A stretch of DNA of 64,000 bases from JAKAXG01 sp035702985 (GTDB taxonomy: Bacteria; Actinomycetota; Acidimicrobiia; Acidimicrobiales; Palsa-688). Below are positions 27,372 through 35,444 of this stretch, piece by piece. The notes below the pieces were generated by a model. That model saw only the letters and a list, made by a program, of their open reading frames with translations, was not told where the DNA came from and made no database searches. Position numbers and translations under genes: made by a program. Position 1 is the first letter of the stretch. Every line of letters begins with the position of its first letter. The stretch is taken from positions 12,237-76,236 of the forward strand of contig DASSZD010000067.1 of NCBI GenBank assembly GCA_035702985.1. The letters are read 5' to 3'.

Positions 27372-29229
27372 TCGGCGCGGGCACCGGTCCGGGACGGCCA
27401 AGCGCGCCCTGGCCGCCGGTTGCGTGATGGCGGCGGGAACCGGCATCGGTGTCGGGATCTGGCAGGCCGGGGCCTCCGGAGCGCCGGGGCTGCGCCTGGC
27501 CGCGGCCACCACCACCTCCGTCAGCCGGACCCTGGACGTGACCGGCACGCTGGAACCGGCCAACCAGTCGCAGGCTGCATTCCAGGTGGCGGGGACGGTG
27601 ACGTCGGTCGAGGTGACCCAGGGTCAGAAGGTGAACGCCGGCCAGACCCTCGCCAAGTTGGACCCCACCCTGCTGCAGAGCCAGGTCAACACCGCCCAGG
27701 CGGAACTGACGGCGGCCCAGGCCAAGCTGGCGGCCGACGAATCGGGTCAGGCCGCCACGTCCAACGCGGCGTCCGCCGGCACCGCCGCCGCGGTGGTGGG
27801 CGCCCAGGCGATCATCCTGACCAGCACCGGCCCGGCCCCGACCGGTTCGGGGCCGGCCAACGGATCCGGCCGCAGCGGAGGGTCGGCGCCCGGCACCCTC
27901 GCCGCCGACCAGCAGGCGGTCGTCACCGCGCAGCACACCGCGGACATGGACCTGCAGGCCGCCACCGCCGCCCTGGCCCAGGTCGGCTCCGCGTGTGGGG
28001 CCGCCCCCGGGGGCGGCTCCCCCCCCACCGGCCAGACGACCACCACCACCGCCCCGACGACCACCACCACGACCGCCCCGACCACCACGACCACCGCCCC
28101 GACGACGACCACCACGACCAGCACCCCGGGTACCACCACTACCAGCAACCCCGGCAGCGGCACCACGACGACCACCGGTCCGGCGCCGGGGAAGCCCTCC
28201 GCCGGCAGCGGCGCCTGCACGAGCGCCCTCTCGGTGGCCGGGTCGGCTGAGCAGAGGGTGGCTACGGACCAGGCCACCCTCGCCTCGGCCGAGGCGGCGC
28301 TGGCCCAGCTTCTCTCCTCGGAGGCGTCCGGCTCGGGATCGGCTGCGCCGTCCCCGGGGGCCGCGACCCGGAAATCGGGCCCGGCGGCCCCATCGGCGGG
28401 CGGATCGTCCTCGTCGGGCCTGTCGGGCGGGTCCCGCGCCTCGGGCTCGTCGGCCGCCTCGCAGCCCACCGACACCCCGGCGCAGCTGGCCAGCGACCAG
28501 GCGACCATCGACTCGGACGAGGCCAGCCTGACCTCGATGGAGCAGTCCCTGTCGGCGGCGGTCCTCACCAGCCCTATCAGCGGAACGGTGGCATCGGTGG
28601 GTATCACCGCCGGCCAGACCGTCGCCGCCGGCTCGAGCACCGCCGTCATCACGGTCATCAGCGCCAACGGCTACGTGAGCACCACCTCGCTGACGACCAG
28701 CCAGGTGCAGCAGGTGAAGGTCGGCGACCAGGCCCAGCTGACCGTCGACGGGGTCCGGTCGGCTCTGTCCGGGGTGGTGAGCGCCATCGACCCGGTCGAC
28801 GTCAGCAGCTCCACGTACACCTATCCTGTCACCATCGCCGTCACATCCTTCCCGGAGGGCATGGCGGTGGGCTCCACCACCCGCATCCGTATCGACGTGC
28901 AGGGCGCGGATCACGCCCTGGCCGTGCCCACCTCGGCCGTCCACACGACGGGGACCGGAGCCTCCTTCGTGTACGTGGAGCAGGCCGGCAAGATGGCCAC
29001 CCAGCGGGTGACCGTCGGCGTCGTGGGGCCGGTTTACACCCAGATCGACTCGGGACTGAAGAGGGGACAGTCCGTGGTGCTGGCCGACCCGTCCCAGGCG
29101 GTCCCGGCGTCCAGCACCAACCAGACCACCAGGGGCCCCGGCGCCGGGCTGGGCCGGTTCCTACGGGGCGCCGCCGCCGGGGGCGGGGCGGGAGCCCTGC
29201 GGACCGTGCTGCGCGGACAGGGCGGCTAG
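27364..29229 (+). CDS. Second HlyD/MacA-like adaptor with Thr-rich insertion
   Basis: The 621-residue protein repeats the adaptor plan: N-terminal anchor (about 15-35), lipoyl half (VTGTLEPANQSQAAFQVAGTV), coiled-coil segments (about 90-125 and 290-320), second lipoyl half (LTSPISGTVASVGITAGQTV) and beta-barrel region. Unlike the first adaptor it carries a Thr/Pro low-complexity stretch encoded at about 28033-28140 by iterated ACC codons, and Ser/Gly-rich linkers. It overlaps the DUF5666 gene by 8 bp, so all five genes from 23149 form one operon. It may pair with the same permease or with one encoded elsewhere. Confidence 0.84.
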   Translation: MPDRRGHRSGTAKRALAAGCVMAAGTGIGVGIWQAGASGAPGLRLAAATTTSVSRTLDVTGTLEPANQSQAAFQVAGTVTSVEVTQGQKVNAGQTLAKLDPTLLQSQVNTAQAELTAAQAKLAADESGQAATSNAASAGTAAAVVGAQAIILTSTGPAPTGSGPANGSGRSGGSAPGTLAADQQAVVTAQHTADMDLQAATAALAQVGSACGAAPGGGSPPTGQTTTTTAPTTTTTTAPTTTTTAPTTTTTTSTPGTTTTSNPGSGTTTTTGPAPGKPSAGSGACTSALSVAGSAEQRVATDQATLASAEAALAQLLSSEASGSGSAAPSPGAATRKSGPAAPSAGGSSSSGLSGGSRASGSSAASQPTDTPAQLASDQATIDSDEASLTSMEQSLSAAVLTSPISGTVASVGITAGQTVAAGSSTAVITVISANGYVSTTSLTTSQVQQVKVGDQAQLTVDGVRSALSGVVSAIDPVDVSSSTYTYPVTIAVTSFPEGMAVGSTTRIRIDVQGADHALAVPTSAVHTTGTGASFVYVEQAGKMATQRVTVGVVGPVYTQIDSGLKRGQSVVLADPSQAVPASSTNQTTRGPGAGLGRFLRGAAAGGGAGALRTVLRGQGG

Positions 29230-29600
29230 TACCCGGGACCCGGTTCGGCTCTCTCCGGGGCGGGCCGGCGCCGCACCTCGACCATCTCCGCCAGCACCCG
29301 GAGGCCCGCCAGCGCGATCACCGCGCCCAGGACCGAAACGGCCAGGCCGGTGCCCAGGCCGAGCACCGTCAGGGCCAGACCGCCCAGGGTGATCGGCACC
29401 CCCCACCAGCGCAGCCCGAGAAGCAGGTGCCACAGGCGCAGGGCGGCCGGCTGGACGCTGGTGAGCAGCAGCCGCCACCTGGTACCGGGCACCCCTCTGA
29501 GCCGGGCGGCCAGATGAGGATCGGCGGCTGCGGCAGCCGCTTCGAGGCCGGCAAGAGCGGCCCGCTCGGCGGCACTCAACCTTGCGTCTGGAGCGCTCAT
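29226..29600 (-). CDS. DUF3040 small membrane protein
   Basis: The 124-residue protein matches the actinobacterial DUF3040 family: an N-terminal helix (LSAAERAALAGLEAAAAAADP, then a short RLRG segment), two adjacent transmembrane segments (about 65-105) and a charged tail. The ATG at 29600 has GGAG just upstream, so this gene has a conventional leader. An upstream in-frame start at 29639 is less likely. It is divergent from ppgK. Function unknown. Confidence 0.8.
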   Translation of the reverse strand: MSAPDARLSAAERAALAGLEAAAAAADPHLAARLRGVPGTRWRLLLTSVQPAALRLWHLLLGLRWWGVPITLGGLALTVLGLGTGLAVSVLGAVIALAGLRVLAEMVEVRRRPAPERAEPGPGY

Positions 29601-29701
29601 CTCTCCACCCCTGTCCAGCTGGCTATCTCCCACACCCATTTCTCTACCCCTTGGGGCGGGGTAGGCACAGAGCCAAGAGTCCCATGGCTCCCGTCAAGGA
29701 A

Positions 29702-29707
29702 TAGTCT
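29702..29707 (+). promoter_or_regulatory. -10 box of leaderless ppgK
   Basis: TAGTCT ends 6 nt before the ppgK ATG (29714), which fits a leaderless transcript. Confidence 0.5.
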
Positions 29708-29713
29708 CGCGGA

Positions 29714-30565
29714 ATGGCCGCCAGCACAAGCCCCGATTCCGCGCCGGACACGCTCGCCATCGACATCGGCGGGACCGGGCTGAAGGCTTCGGTGCTCGAC
29801 GGCACCGGCCAGATGGAGCACGCCCGGGTGCGGTGCGACACGCCGTATCCTTTGTCCCCCCAGAAGCTGGTCATCGAACTGCAGGACCTGATCCGCCAGC
29901 TGCCCGCCTTCGACCGGGTGTCGGTCGGTTTTCCGGGCATGGTCCGCAACGGCCGGATCCTCTCGGCGCCGCACTTCGTGTCACCGGACGGCCCGGGCGG
30001 GGTCCCGGAACCGAAGCTGGTGGACGCCTGGCACCGCTTCGATCTGGCCGCCGCTCTCGAACAGGCCACCGGCAAGCCGGCCAAAGTGGCCAACGACGCC
30101 GACCTGCAGGGAGCCGCGGTGGTGGAGGGCACCGGCTTCGAGGCGGTCCTGACACTCGGCACCGGGGTGGGCACGGCCTTCTTCCTCGACGGGCAGCTCC
30201 TGCCCCACTTCGAGTTCGCCCACCACCCGCTCCGCAAGGGCAAGACCTACAACGAGGTGCTGGGCGAGGCGGCCCGCGAGCGGTCCGGGACCAAGAAGTG
30301 GCGGGTGCGGGTGTTCGAGATGGTGGAGACCATGCGGGCCCTCACCTTCTTCGATCACTGCTTCATCGGCGGGGGCAACTCGGCCCGGCTCGGAACCGAC
30401 CTCCCCGACGGGGTGAGCGTGGTCGACAACAACGCCGGCATCCTGGGCGGCATCAAGCTGTGGGAGCGCACCCTGGGCATGGCCGGCGAGGTGGCCCACT
30501 CGACGCCGAGACCCGACACCGCTACGGGCCTCCCCGGCCCCGCCGTCAGCGCCGCGCCAGCCTGA
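29714..30565 (+). CDS. ppgK: Polyphosphate glucokinase (ROK family)
   Basis: The enzyme phosphorylates glucose using inorganic polyphosphate or ATP. The 283-residue protein has the phosphate motif LAIDIGGTGLKASV near residue 15, the polyphosphate-glucokinase-type VGFPGMVRNGRI, and TLGTGVGTAFFLDG. The active-site segment FEFAHHPLRKGKTYNEVLG replaces the zinc-binding ROK motif found in other sugar kinases. It ends in a Pro/Ala tail. Its presence shows that polyphosphate is used as a phosphoryl donor in this organism. It is convergent with pncB, the last 20 bp overlapping. Confidence 0.94.
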   Translation: MAASTSPDSAPDTLAIDIGGTGLKASVLDGTGQMEHARVRCDTPYPLSPQKLVIELQDLIRQLPAFDRVSVGFPGMVRNGRILSAPHFVSPDGPGGVPEPKLVDAWHRFDLAAALEQATGKPAKVANDADLQGAAVVEGTGFEAVLTLGTGVGTAFFLDGQLLPHFEFAHHPLRKGKTYNEVLGEAARERSGTKKWRVRVFEMVETMRALTFFDHCFIGGGNSARLGTDLPDGVSVVDNNAGILGGIKLWERTLGMAGEVAHSTPRPDTATGLPGPAVSAAPA

Positions 30566-31778
30566 GGGTCCGGTCCGGGCCCAGCTCCGCGCGGGAACGG
30601 GCATGCAGGGCCCGCATGGCGTCGAGGGCCGGCCGCGGCCGGGGCGAGCCGGCGACCACCACCTGCTGGAGCAGAGGGCGGCTCCCCTCCGGACCGGCGG
30701 TCCGATCACAGGCCACGACGTCGAGGCCCTCCTCCGCCGACCGCCAGGCCCATTTCCGCCCGCCCACCGTCTCCTTGCCGGGGGACCGCTTCTGCACCGG
30801 GCGGCCTTCGACCGACACCAGCTTGTAGACGAAGCCACAGGTCGGGAACCCGCCGCCCATCACCACGCTGGTCCCGGCGCCGTAACCGTCCACCGGGGTG
30901 GACGACAGCCGGTTGATGGACCGTTCGTCCAGGTCCCCGGTGACGACGACCCGGGTACCGGCGGCGCCCAGGGCGTCGAGCTGGGCCCGGGCCCGGACGG
31001 CCTGGGATCCGAGATCGCCCGAGTCGATGCGCACCGCCCCGAGGCCCGGACCGGCCGCCTCCACCGCCAGCCGGATGGCAGTGGCAGTGTCATATGTGTC
31101 GACGAGCAGGGTGGTGGCCGGGCCCAGCGCGGCGATCTGGGCGTCGAACGCCTCCCGCTCGTCGTCGAAGAGCAGGACGAAGGAGTGGGCCGCCGTCCCG
31201 GCGGTCGGTATCCCGTAGCGCCGGCCCGCCTCGAGGTTGGAGGTGGAGGCCAGCCCGGCTACGTAGGCGGCCCGGGCGGCGGCCACCGCCGCCTCCGGGT
31301 CGGTACGCCGGCTCCCCATCTCGATCACCGGGCGGTCACCGGCCGCCACGCAGATCAGCGAGGCGGCGGCGGCCACCGCCGAGTCGTGGTTCAGGACCGA
31401 CAGGATCATGGTCTCGAGCAGCACCGCCTCGGCGAAGGTGCCCTCCACGGCCAGCACCGGCGAGCCGCCGGTGTACAACTCACCCTCCGGGTAGGCGTAG
31501 ACGTCCCCTCCGAAGCGGTAGCCGGCCAGCCACTCCAGCGTCCGGTCCGACACGATGCGCCGCCCGGACAGCCAGTCCAGCTCGTCGGTCCCGAAGCGGA
31601 ACCCGTCGAGAGCGTCCAGCACCCGGCCCAGACCGGCGAACACGCCGTAACGGCGGCCGGCCGGCAGCGAGCGGGTGAACACCTCGAAGACCACCTGCCG
31701 CCCGGCGGTGCCCGCCTCGAGGGCGGCGTCGAGCATGGTCAGTTCGTAGTGGTCGGTGAGAAGGGCGGTGGATCTCAA
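30546..31778 (-). CDS. pncB: Nicotinate phosphoribosyltransferase
   Basis: The enzyme salvages nicotinate to nicotinate mononucleotide for NAD. The 410-residue protein has the family start LLTDHYELTMLDAAL, VFAGLGRVLDAL, the EMGSRRTDPEAA loop, and the phosphate-binding ends IDSGDLGS and TGDLDERSINRL. There is no ATG before the conserved TDHYELT motif; the start must be TTG 31778, which overlaps the gatD stop as TTGA. Coupling to the MurT/GatD pair may be coincidental or reflect a shared growth demand. Confidence 0.94.
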   Translation of the reverse strand: MRSTALLTDHYELTMLDAALEAGTAGRQVVFEVFTRSLPAGRRYGVFAGLGRVLDALDGFRFGTDELDWLSGRRIVSDRTLEWLAGYRFGGDVYAYPEGELYTGGSPVLAVEGTFAEAVLLETMILSVLNHDSAVAAAASLICVAAGDRPVIEMGSRRTDPEAAVAAARAAYVAGLASTSNLEAGRRYGIPTAGTAAHSFVLLFDDEREAFDAQIAALGPATTLLVDTYDTATAIRLAVEAAGPGLGAVRIDSGDLGSQAVRARAQLDALGAAGTRVVVTGDLDERSINRLSSTPVDGYGAGTSVVMGGGFPTCGFVYKLVSVEGRPVQKRSPGKETVGGRKWAWRSAEEGLDVVACDRTAGPEGSRPLLQQVVVAGSPRPRPALDAMRALHARSRAELGPDRTLRLARR

Positions 31779-32551
31779 CGGCGGAAGGCTCCCAGCAGCC
31801 GTCGGGCGGTCCCGGGCCGGGAACCGGAGTCGAGGGCGCCGAGGCGTTCCCGGCGCAGGTCCTCGCATTCGGAGTCGTCCAGGGGCGCCAGGTCTCCGAC
31901 CGCCCACGACAGCAGCCGGTCGGCCAGAGCGGGATTGCGGGCCAGCACCGGTCCGTGGAGGTAGGTGCCGAGGACCCGGCCGTTCCACACCCCGTCGGTG
32001 CCCGAGCCGTCCCCGTTGCCGACGCCGTGGAGGACCCGGCCCACCCCGGCCGAGCCGGGCCCGACGGTGGTGACGCCGCCGTGGTTCTCGTAGCCGGTGA
32101 GGGTCGGCAGGCCGAGCTCGGCGACCGGCTCCACGGCTATCTCGCCGACGGCCCGCGCCCCGCCACCCCGGCGGGTCCGGCAGTCCAGCAGCCCCAGCCC
32201 GGCCGCCTCGCGGCCCTCGGGGCCGACGAACGACCGGCCCAGGATCTGCACCCCGGCGCACACGGCCAGCACGACCGCCCCGGCGTCGACGGCCCGCAGC
32301 AGGGGCGCCGACTCCTGGCCGGCGCCCAACTGGCGGGCCGCCTGGTACTGGGGCAGGTCCTCCCCCCCTCCCACCACGTAGATCTGGCATCCGGCCGGAA
32401 CCGGGTCGCCGGAGCGGACGGTGTGGACCTCGGCCGGTACGCCCCGCCAGCGGAGCCGCTGGGCCAGGATGACCGCGTTGCCGGAATCGCCGTAGGTGCC
32501 GAGCAGGTCGGGGAAGAGCAGGGCGATGGCCACGCTCGACGGGCCGGTCAC
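31775..32551 (-). CDS. gatD: Glutaminase subunit of lipid II isoglutaminyl synthase
   Basis: GatD supplies ammonia from glutamine to MurT, which amidates the D-glutamate of lipid II. The 258-residue class I amidotransferase of CobB/CobQ type has the nucleophile Cys98 in LAVCAGVQILG, YVVGGGEDLPQYQ, the substrate loop GYENHGG and the catalytic-site His in GTYLHGPVLARN. It is coupled to murT by a GTGA overlap and to pncB by TTGA. The pair marks a Gram-positive cell wall with amidated stem peptides. Confidence 0.93.
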   Translation of the reverse strand: MTGPSSVAIALLFPDLLGTYGDSGNAVILAQRLRWRGVPAEVHTVRSGDPVPAGCQIYVVGGGEDLPQYQAARQLGAGQESAPLLRAVDAGAVVLAVCAGVQILGRSFVGPEGREAAGLGLLDCRTRRGGGARAVGEIAVEPVAELGLPTLTGYENHGGVTTVGPGSAGVGRVLHGVGNGDGSGTDGVWNGRVLGTYLHGPVLARNPALADRLLSWAVGDLAPLDDSECEDLRRERLGALDSGSRPGTARRLLGAFRR

Positions 32552-33828
32552 GACAGGCGGGTCCGCAGCTGCTGGAACGACGTGTAGTTGGCCACCACGT
32601 CCACCTCCGGGGCGCCGGCCGCACCCACGGCCCGGACCAGGTCCGGCTCGTGGACGTGCTCCACCTCGGCGTAACGCAGGCGCACGGCCAGGTCCCGGCT
32701 GCGCTCCCCGGTGGCGACGACCAGGCGGCCCCGCAGCTTCTCGAACGGCACGTCCCACAGCCACGACGGGTCGCGTCCGTCGGCGATGCGGGCGTTGATG
32801 GCCACCACCACCGGCAGGGGGGCGGGCCTGAGGAAGTCGAATATCTCCAGCCAGCCGGCCGGGTTCTTGGCCAGCAGGAGCCGGGCCTGCACCCCGCCGG
32901 CCGCCACCACCGCGTAGCGGCCCACCACCTCCGAGACCTCTCCCAGCGCGACCGCCGCCCGGTCCGGGTCCACGCCGAGCACGTCGGCCAGCACCAGGGC
33001 CATGGCGGCGTTGGCCTGGTTGGCCCGCCCCGGGAGCCGCAGCTGCAGCGTCACCGCCCGCCCATCGGCCCATTCGATCCGTCCCGGCTGCACGCGCACG
33101 GACAGCTCGGGTCGGTGCAGGTCGCAGTCCCGGCAACCCCATCCCCCGGCGGCGGCCGCGGAGAAATCGACCCGCCCGCCGCAGCTCGGGCAGCCGCCGG
33201 CGTCGTCGGTCCACGGCTGGCCGGCGCCGACCCAGCGCACGTCGGCGGCCGTGCCCGCCCCCCACACCACCAGAGGGTCGTCGGCGTTGGCCACGACGGT
33301 GGCGCCGCCGCGCTCGGAGAAGGTCCGGCGCCAGGCGGCGGCCAGGGTCCTGACCTCGTTGTTGCGGTCCAGCTGGTCCCGGCTCAGGTTGAGCAGGGCC
33401 ACCGCCCGCGGCGACGTGGCGGCCACCACCCGGGCCAGCCACGCCTCGTCGACCTCGAGGGCGGCCGGGACGCCGGCCGGCCCCGCGGCCAGGGCGGCGG
33501 CCAGCCCGGGAGGCAGGTTGGCGCCCTGCAGGTTGGTGACCACCGGTCCGGCAGTGGCCAGGGCGGCGGCCAGCAGGCTGGTGGTCGTGGTCTTCCCGTT
33601 GGTCCCCGAGATCAGGGCCACGTCGTGGCCGGCGGCCAGGCGGGCCAGGGCCTGCGGGTCTACGGCCAGGATGGCCCGGCCACCGATGACCGATCCCGAC
33701 CCCCGCCCCAGCCGCCGGGAGACGGCGGCGGTGGCGGCGCCCAGCCCGGCGGCCAGCCGGGTGCGGGGGGGCAGCCCGGCCCCGGAGGCCGGGGACGCCG
33801 AACGGGGGGATGTCTGCGTCGGGGGCAC
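32548..33828 (-). CDS. murT: MurT subunit of lipid II isoglutaminyl synthase
   Basis: The 426-residue Mur-ligase-like protein has the ATP loop ISGTNGKTTTT (near 75-85) and NLSRDQLDRNNEV, and carries the zinc ribbon typical of MurT (CPSCGG ... CRDC, near 215-235). The C-terminal DUF1727 domain includes KNPAGWLEIFDFL. With GatD it amidates D-Glu in the peptidoglycan precursor. The GTG start at 33828 follows TACCCT (33839-33844) by 10 nt, so its leader is only about 3 nt. It is divergent from the DoxX gene. Confidence 0.94.
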   Translation of the reverse strand: MPPTQTSPRSASPASGAGLPPRTRLAAGLGAATAAVSRRLGRGSGSVIGGRAILAVDPQALARLAAGHDVALISGTNGKTTTTSLLAAALATAGPVVTNLQGANLPPGLAAALAAGPAGVPAALEVDEAWLARVVAATSPRAVALLNLSRDQLDRNNEVRTLAAAWRRTFSERGGATVVANADDPLVVWGAGTAADVRWVGAGQPWTDDAGGCPSCGGRVDFSAAAAGGWGCRDCDLHRPELSVRVQPGRIEWADGRAVTLQLRLPGRANQANAAMALVLADVLGVDPDRAAVALGEVSEVVGRYAVVAAGGVQARLLLAKNPAGWLEIFDFLRPAPLPVVVAINARIADGRDPSWLWDVPFEKLRGRLVVATGERSRDLAVRLRYAEVEHVHEPDLVRAVGAAGAPEVDVVANYTSFQQLRTRLS

Positions 33829-33863
33829 GATCCGTTCGAGGGTAGCGGCCCGGCACAGCCGAC

Positions 33864-33869
33864 TACGTT
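33864..33869 (+). promoter_or_regulatory. -10 box of leaderless DoxX-ligD transcript
   Basis: TACGTT ends 6 nt before ATG 33876. A divergent TACCCT for murT lies 20 bp away, so the 47-bp gap holds two back-to-back promoters. Confidence 0.5.
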
Positions 33870-33875
33870 TGGGCC

Positions 33876-34415
33876 ATGCAGGTCCGATCCGGTCCCGACC
33901 GCCGCCCCACCGACTCGGCCGCGCTGCTGCTACGCCTGGCCGTCGGACCGATGCTGTTCGCCCACGGCTACAACAAGGTGTTCGGCCAGGGCGGCCTCCA
34001 GGGCACCACGAGGTGGTTCGACGCGCTGGGCCTGAAGCCGGCCCACGTGCACGCCCGAATGGCGGCGGCCACCGAGCTCGGGGCCGGCACCCTGCTGACC
34101 GTCGGCGCGGCCAGCCCGCTGCCGGCGGCGGCCACCATCGGGCTGATGACGACGGCGGCCCGCACCGACCACCGGGGGAAGGGCTTCTTCGTGTTCAAGG
34201 GGGGCTGGGAGTACACCGGTGTGGTGGCGGTGGTGGCGGCGGTCATGGCCGCGCTGGGACCCGGCCGGTTCTCCGTGGACGGGGCGAGGGGCCGCAGCCG
34301 GTCCGGCCTGCGCTGGGCCGTGCTGGCCGCGATCGTCGGCGTGGTGTCGTCGCTGGCGCTCCTGGCCGGCACCTACCGGCCGGGCACGGAGGCGGGGGAA
34401 GAGGGGGGCGAGTAG
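33876..34415 (+). CDS. DoxX-family membrane protein
   Basis: The 179-residue protein has the four-helix DoxX core: ALLLRLAVGPMLFAHGYNKVF, then GLMTTAARTDHRGKGFFVFKGGWEY in the middle, and a further TM near residues 145-165. The family includes subunits of quinol-dependent and thiosulfate-related membrane proteins and stress-response partners, but the function here is unknown. It starts the operon with the LigD-type polymerase, whose GTG lies 3 nt after its stop. Confidence 0.85.
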   Translation: MQVRSGPDRRPTDSAALLLRLAVGPMLFAHGYNKVFGQGGLQGTTRWFDALGLKPAHVHARMAAATELGAGTLLTVGAASPLPAAATIGLMTTAARTDHRGKGFFVFKGGWEYTGVVAVVAAVMAALGPGRFSVDGARGRSRSGLRWAVLAAIVGVVSSLALLAGTYRPGTEAGEEGGE

Positions 34416-34418
34416 CCG

Positions 34419-35444
34419 GTGGCCGGCCCGGTCGGGCGGGAGGCCGTGGAGGCGGCCGGCCGGACCGTGGAGATCACCAGCCCGGACAAGGTGCTGTTCC
34501 CCGAGCGGGGGGAGACCAAGCGGGACCTGGTCGGTTACTACCTGAGCGTGGAGGAACCGTTGATGGCGGCCATGGGCGGCCGGCCGGTGCTGATGCAACG
34601 GTTCCCCAACGGCGCCACGGGGTCGTCCTTCTTCCAGAAGCGCGTGCCCGAGCAGAGGCCGGACTGGCTGGAGACGACCATCGTCTCGACGCCCAACGGC
34701 ACCCCGTCGCGGGCGCTGGTGGCCGCCGACATGGCCCACGTCCTGTGGGCGGTGAACCTGGCCTGTCTGGGGTTCCACGTGTGGCCCATCCGGGCCGCCG
34801 ACCCCGACCACGCCGACGAGCTGCGCATCGACCTGGACCCCACGCCCGGCGTCACGTTCGACATGGTCAGGGAGGCCGCCCACGAGGTGCACGGCCTGCT
34901 GGACGAGTTGGGCTGCACCGGCCTGCCCAAGACCACGGGCAACCGGGGCCTGCACGTCTACGTCCGTCTGCTGCCCCGCTGGTCGCCGATCGAGGTGCGC
35001 GCCGCCGCGGTGGCCGTGGCCCGGGAGATGGAACGCCGCCGGCCGGACCTGGTGACGGCCGCCTGGTGGAAGGAGGAACGGGGCCGGCGGGTGTTCGTCG
35101 ACTTCAACCAGAACGCCCCCCACAAGACCGTGTTCGGGGCCTGGTCGGTCAGGGCCCGGCCCGGGGCGCAGGTGTCGACCCCGTTCACGTGGGGCGAGCT
35201 GGACGCCGTCGTGCCCGATGAGCTGACCGTCGCCACGGTCCCGGACCGGGTCGCGGCGACCGGCGATCCGTGGGCCGGGTCCTCCCCCGATTCGCTGGAA
35301 CCGTTCCTGGATCTGGTCCGCCGGGACCAGGCGGCCGGGCTGGCCGACGCCCCGTGGCCGCCGGTCTACCCGAAGATGCCCGGCGAGCCGCCCCGGGTGG
35401 CGCCCAGCCGGGCCCGGCGCCCATCCCCGCCCTCGGAGGGCTAG
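34419..35444 (+). CDS. LigD-type primase-polymerase domain protein
   Basis: The 341-residue protein is a stand-alone archaeo-eukaryotic primase of the LigD PolDom type. It begins with EITSPDKVLFPERGETKRDLV and has FFQKRVPEQRP, the metal-binding acidic motif LRIDLDPTPGVTFD near residue 137, KTTGNRGLHVYV and the third acidic site in RVFVDFNQNAPHKTV. Such polymerases fill and join ends in non-homologous end joining or excision repair. No ligase, nuclease or Ku gene lies nearby. Its TAG stop and that of the convergent TraG gene share one CTAG. Confidence 0.92.
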   Translation: MAGPVGREAVEAAGRTVEITSPDKVLFPERGETKRDLVGYYLSVEEPLMAAMGGRPVLMQRFPNGATGSSFFQKRVPEQRPDWLETTIVSTPNGTPSRALVAADMAHVLWAVNLACLGFHVWPIRAADPDHADELRIDLDPTPGVTFDMVREAAHEVHGLLDELGCTGLPKTTGNRGLHVYVRLLPRWSPIEVRAAAVAVAREMERRRPDLVTAAWWKEERGRRVFVDFNQNAPHKTVFGAWSVRARPGAQVSTPFTWGELDAVVPDELTVATVPDRVAATGDPWAGSSPDSLEPFLDLVRRDQAAGLADAPWPPVYPKMPGEPPRVAPSRARRPSPPSEG

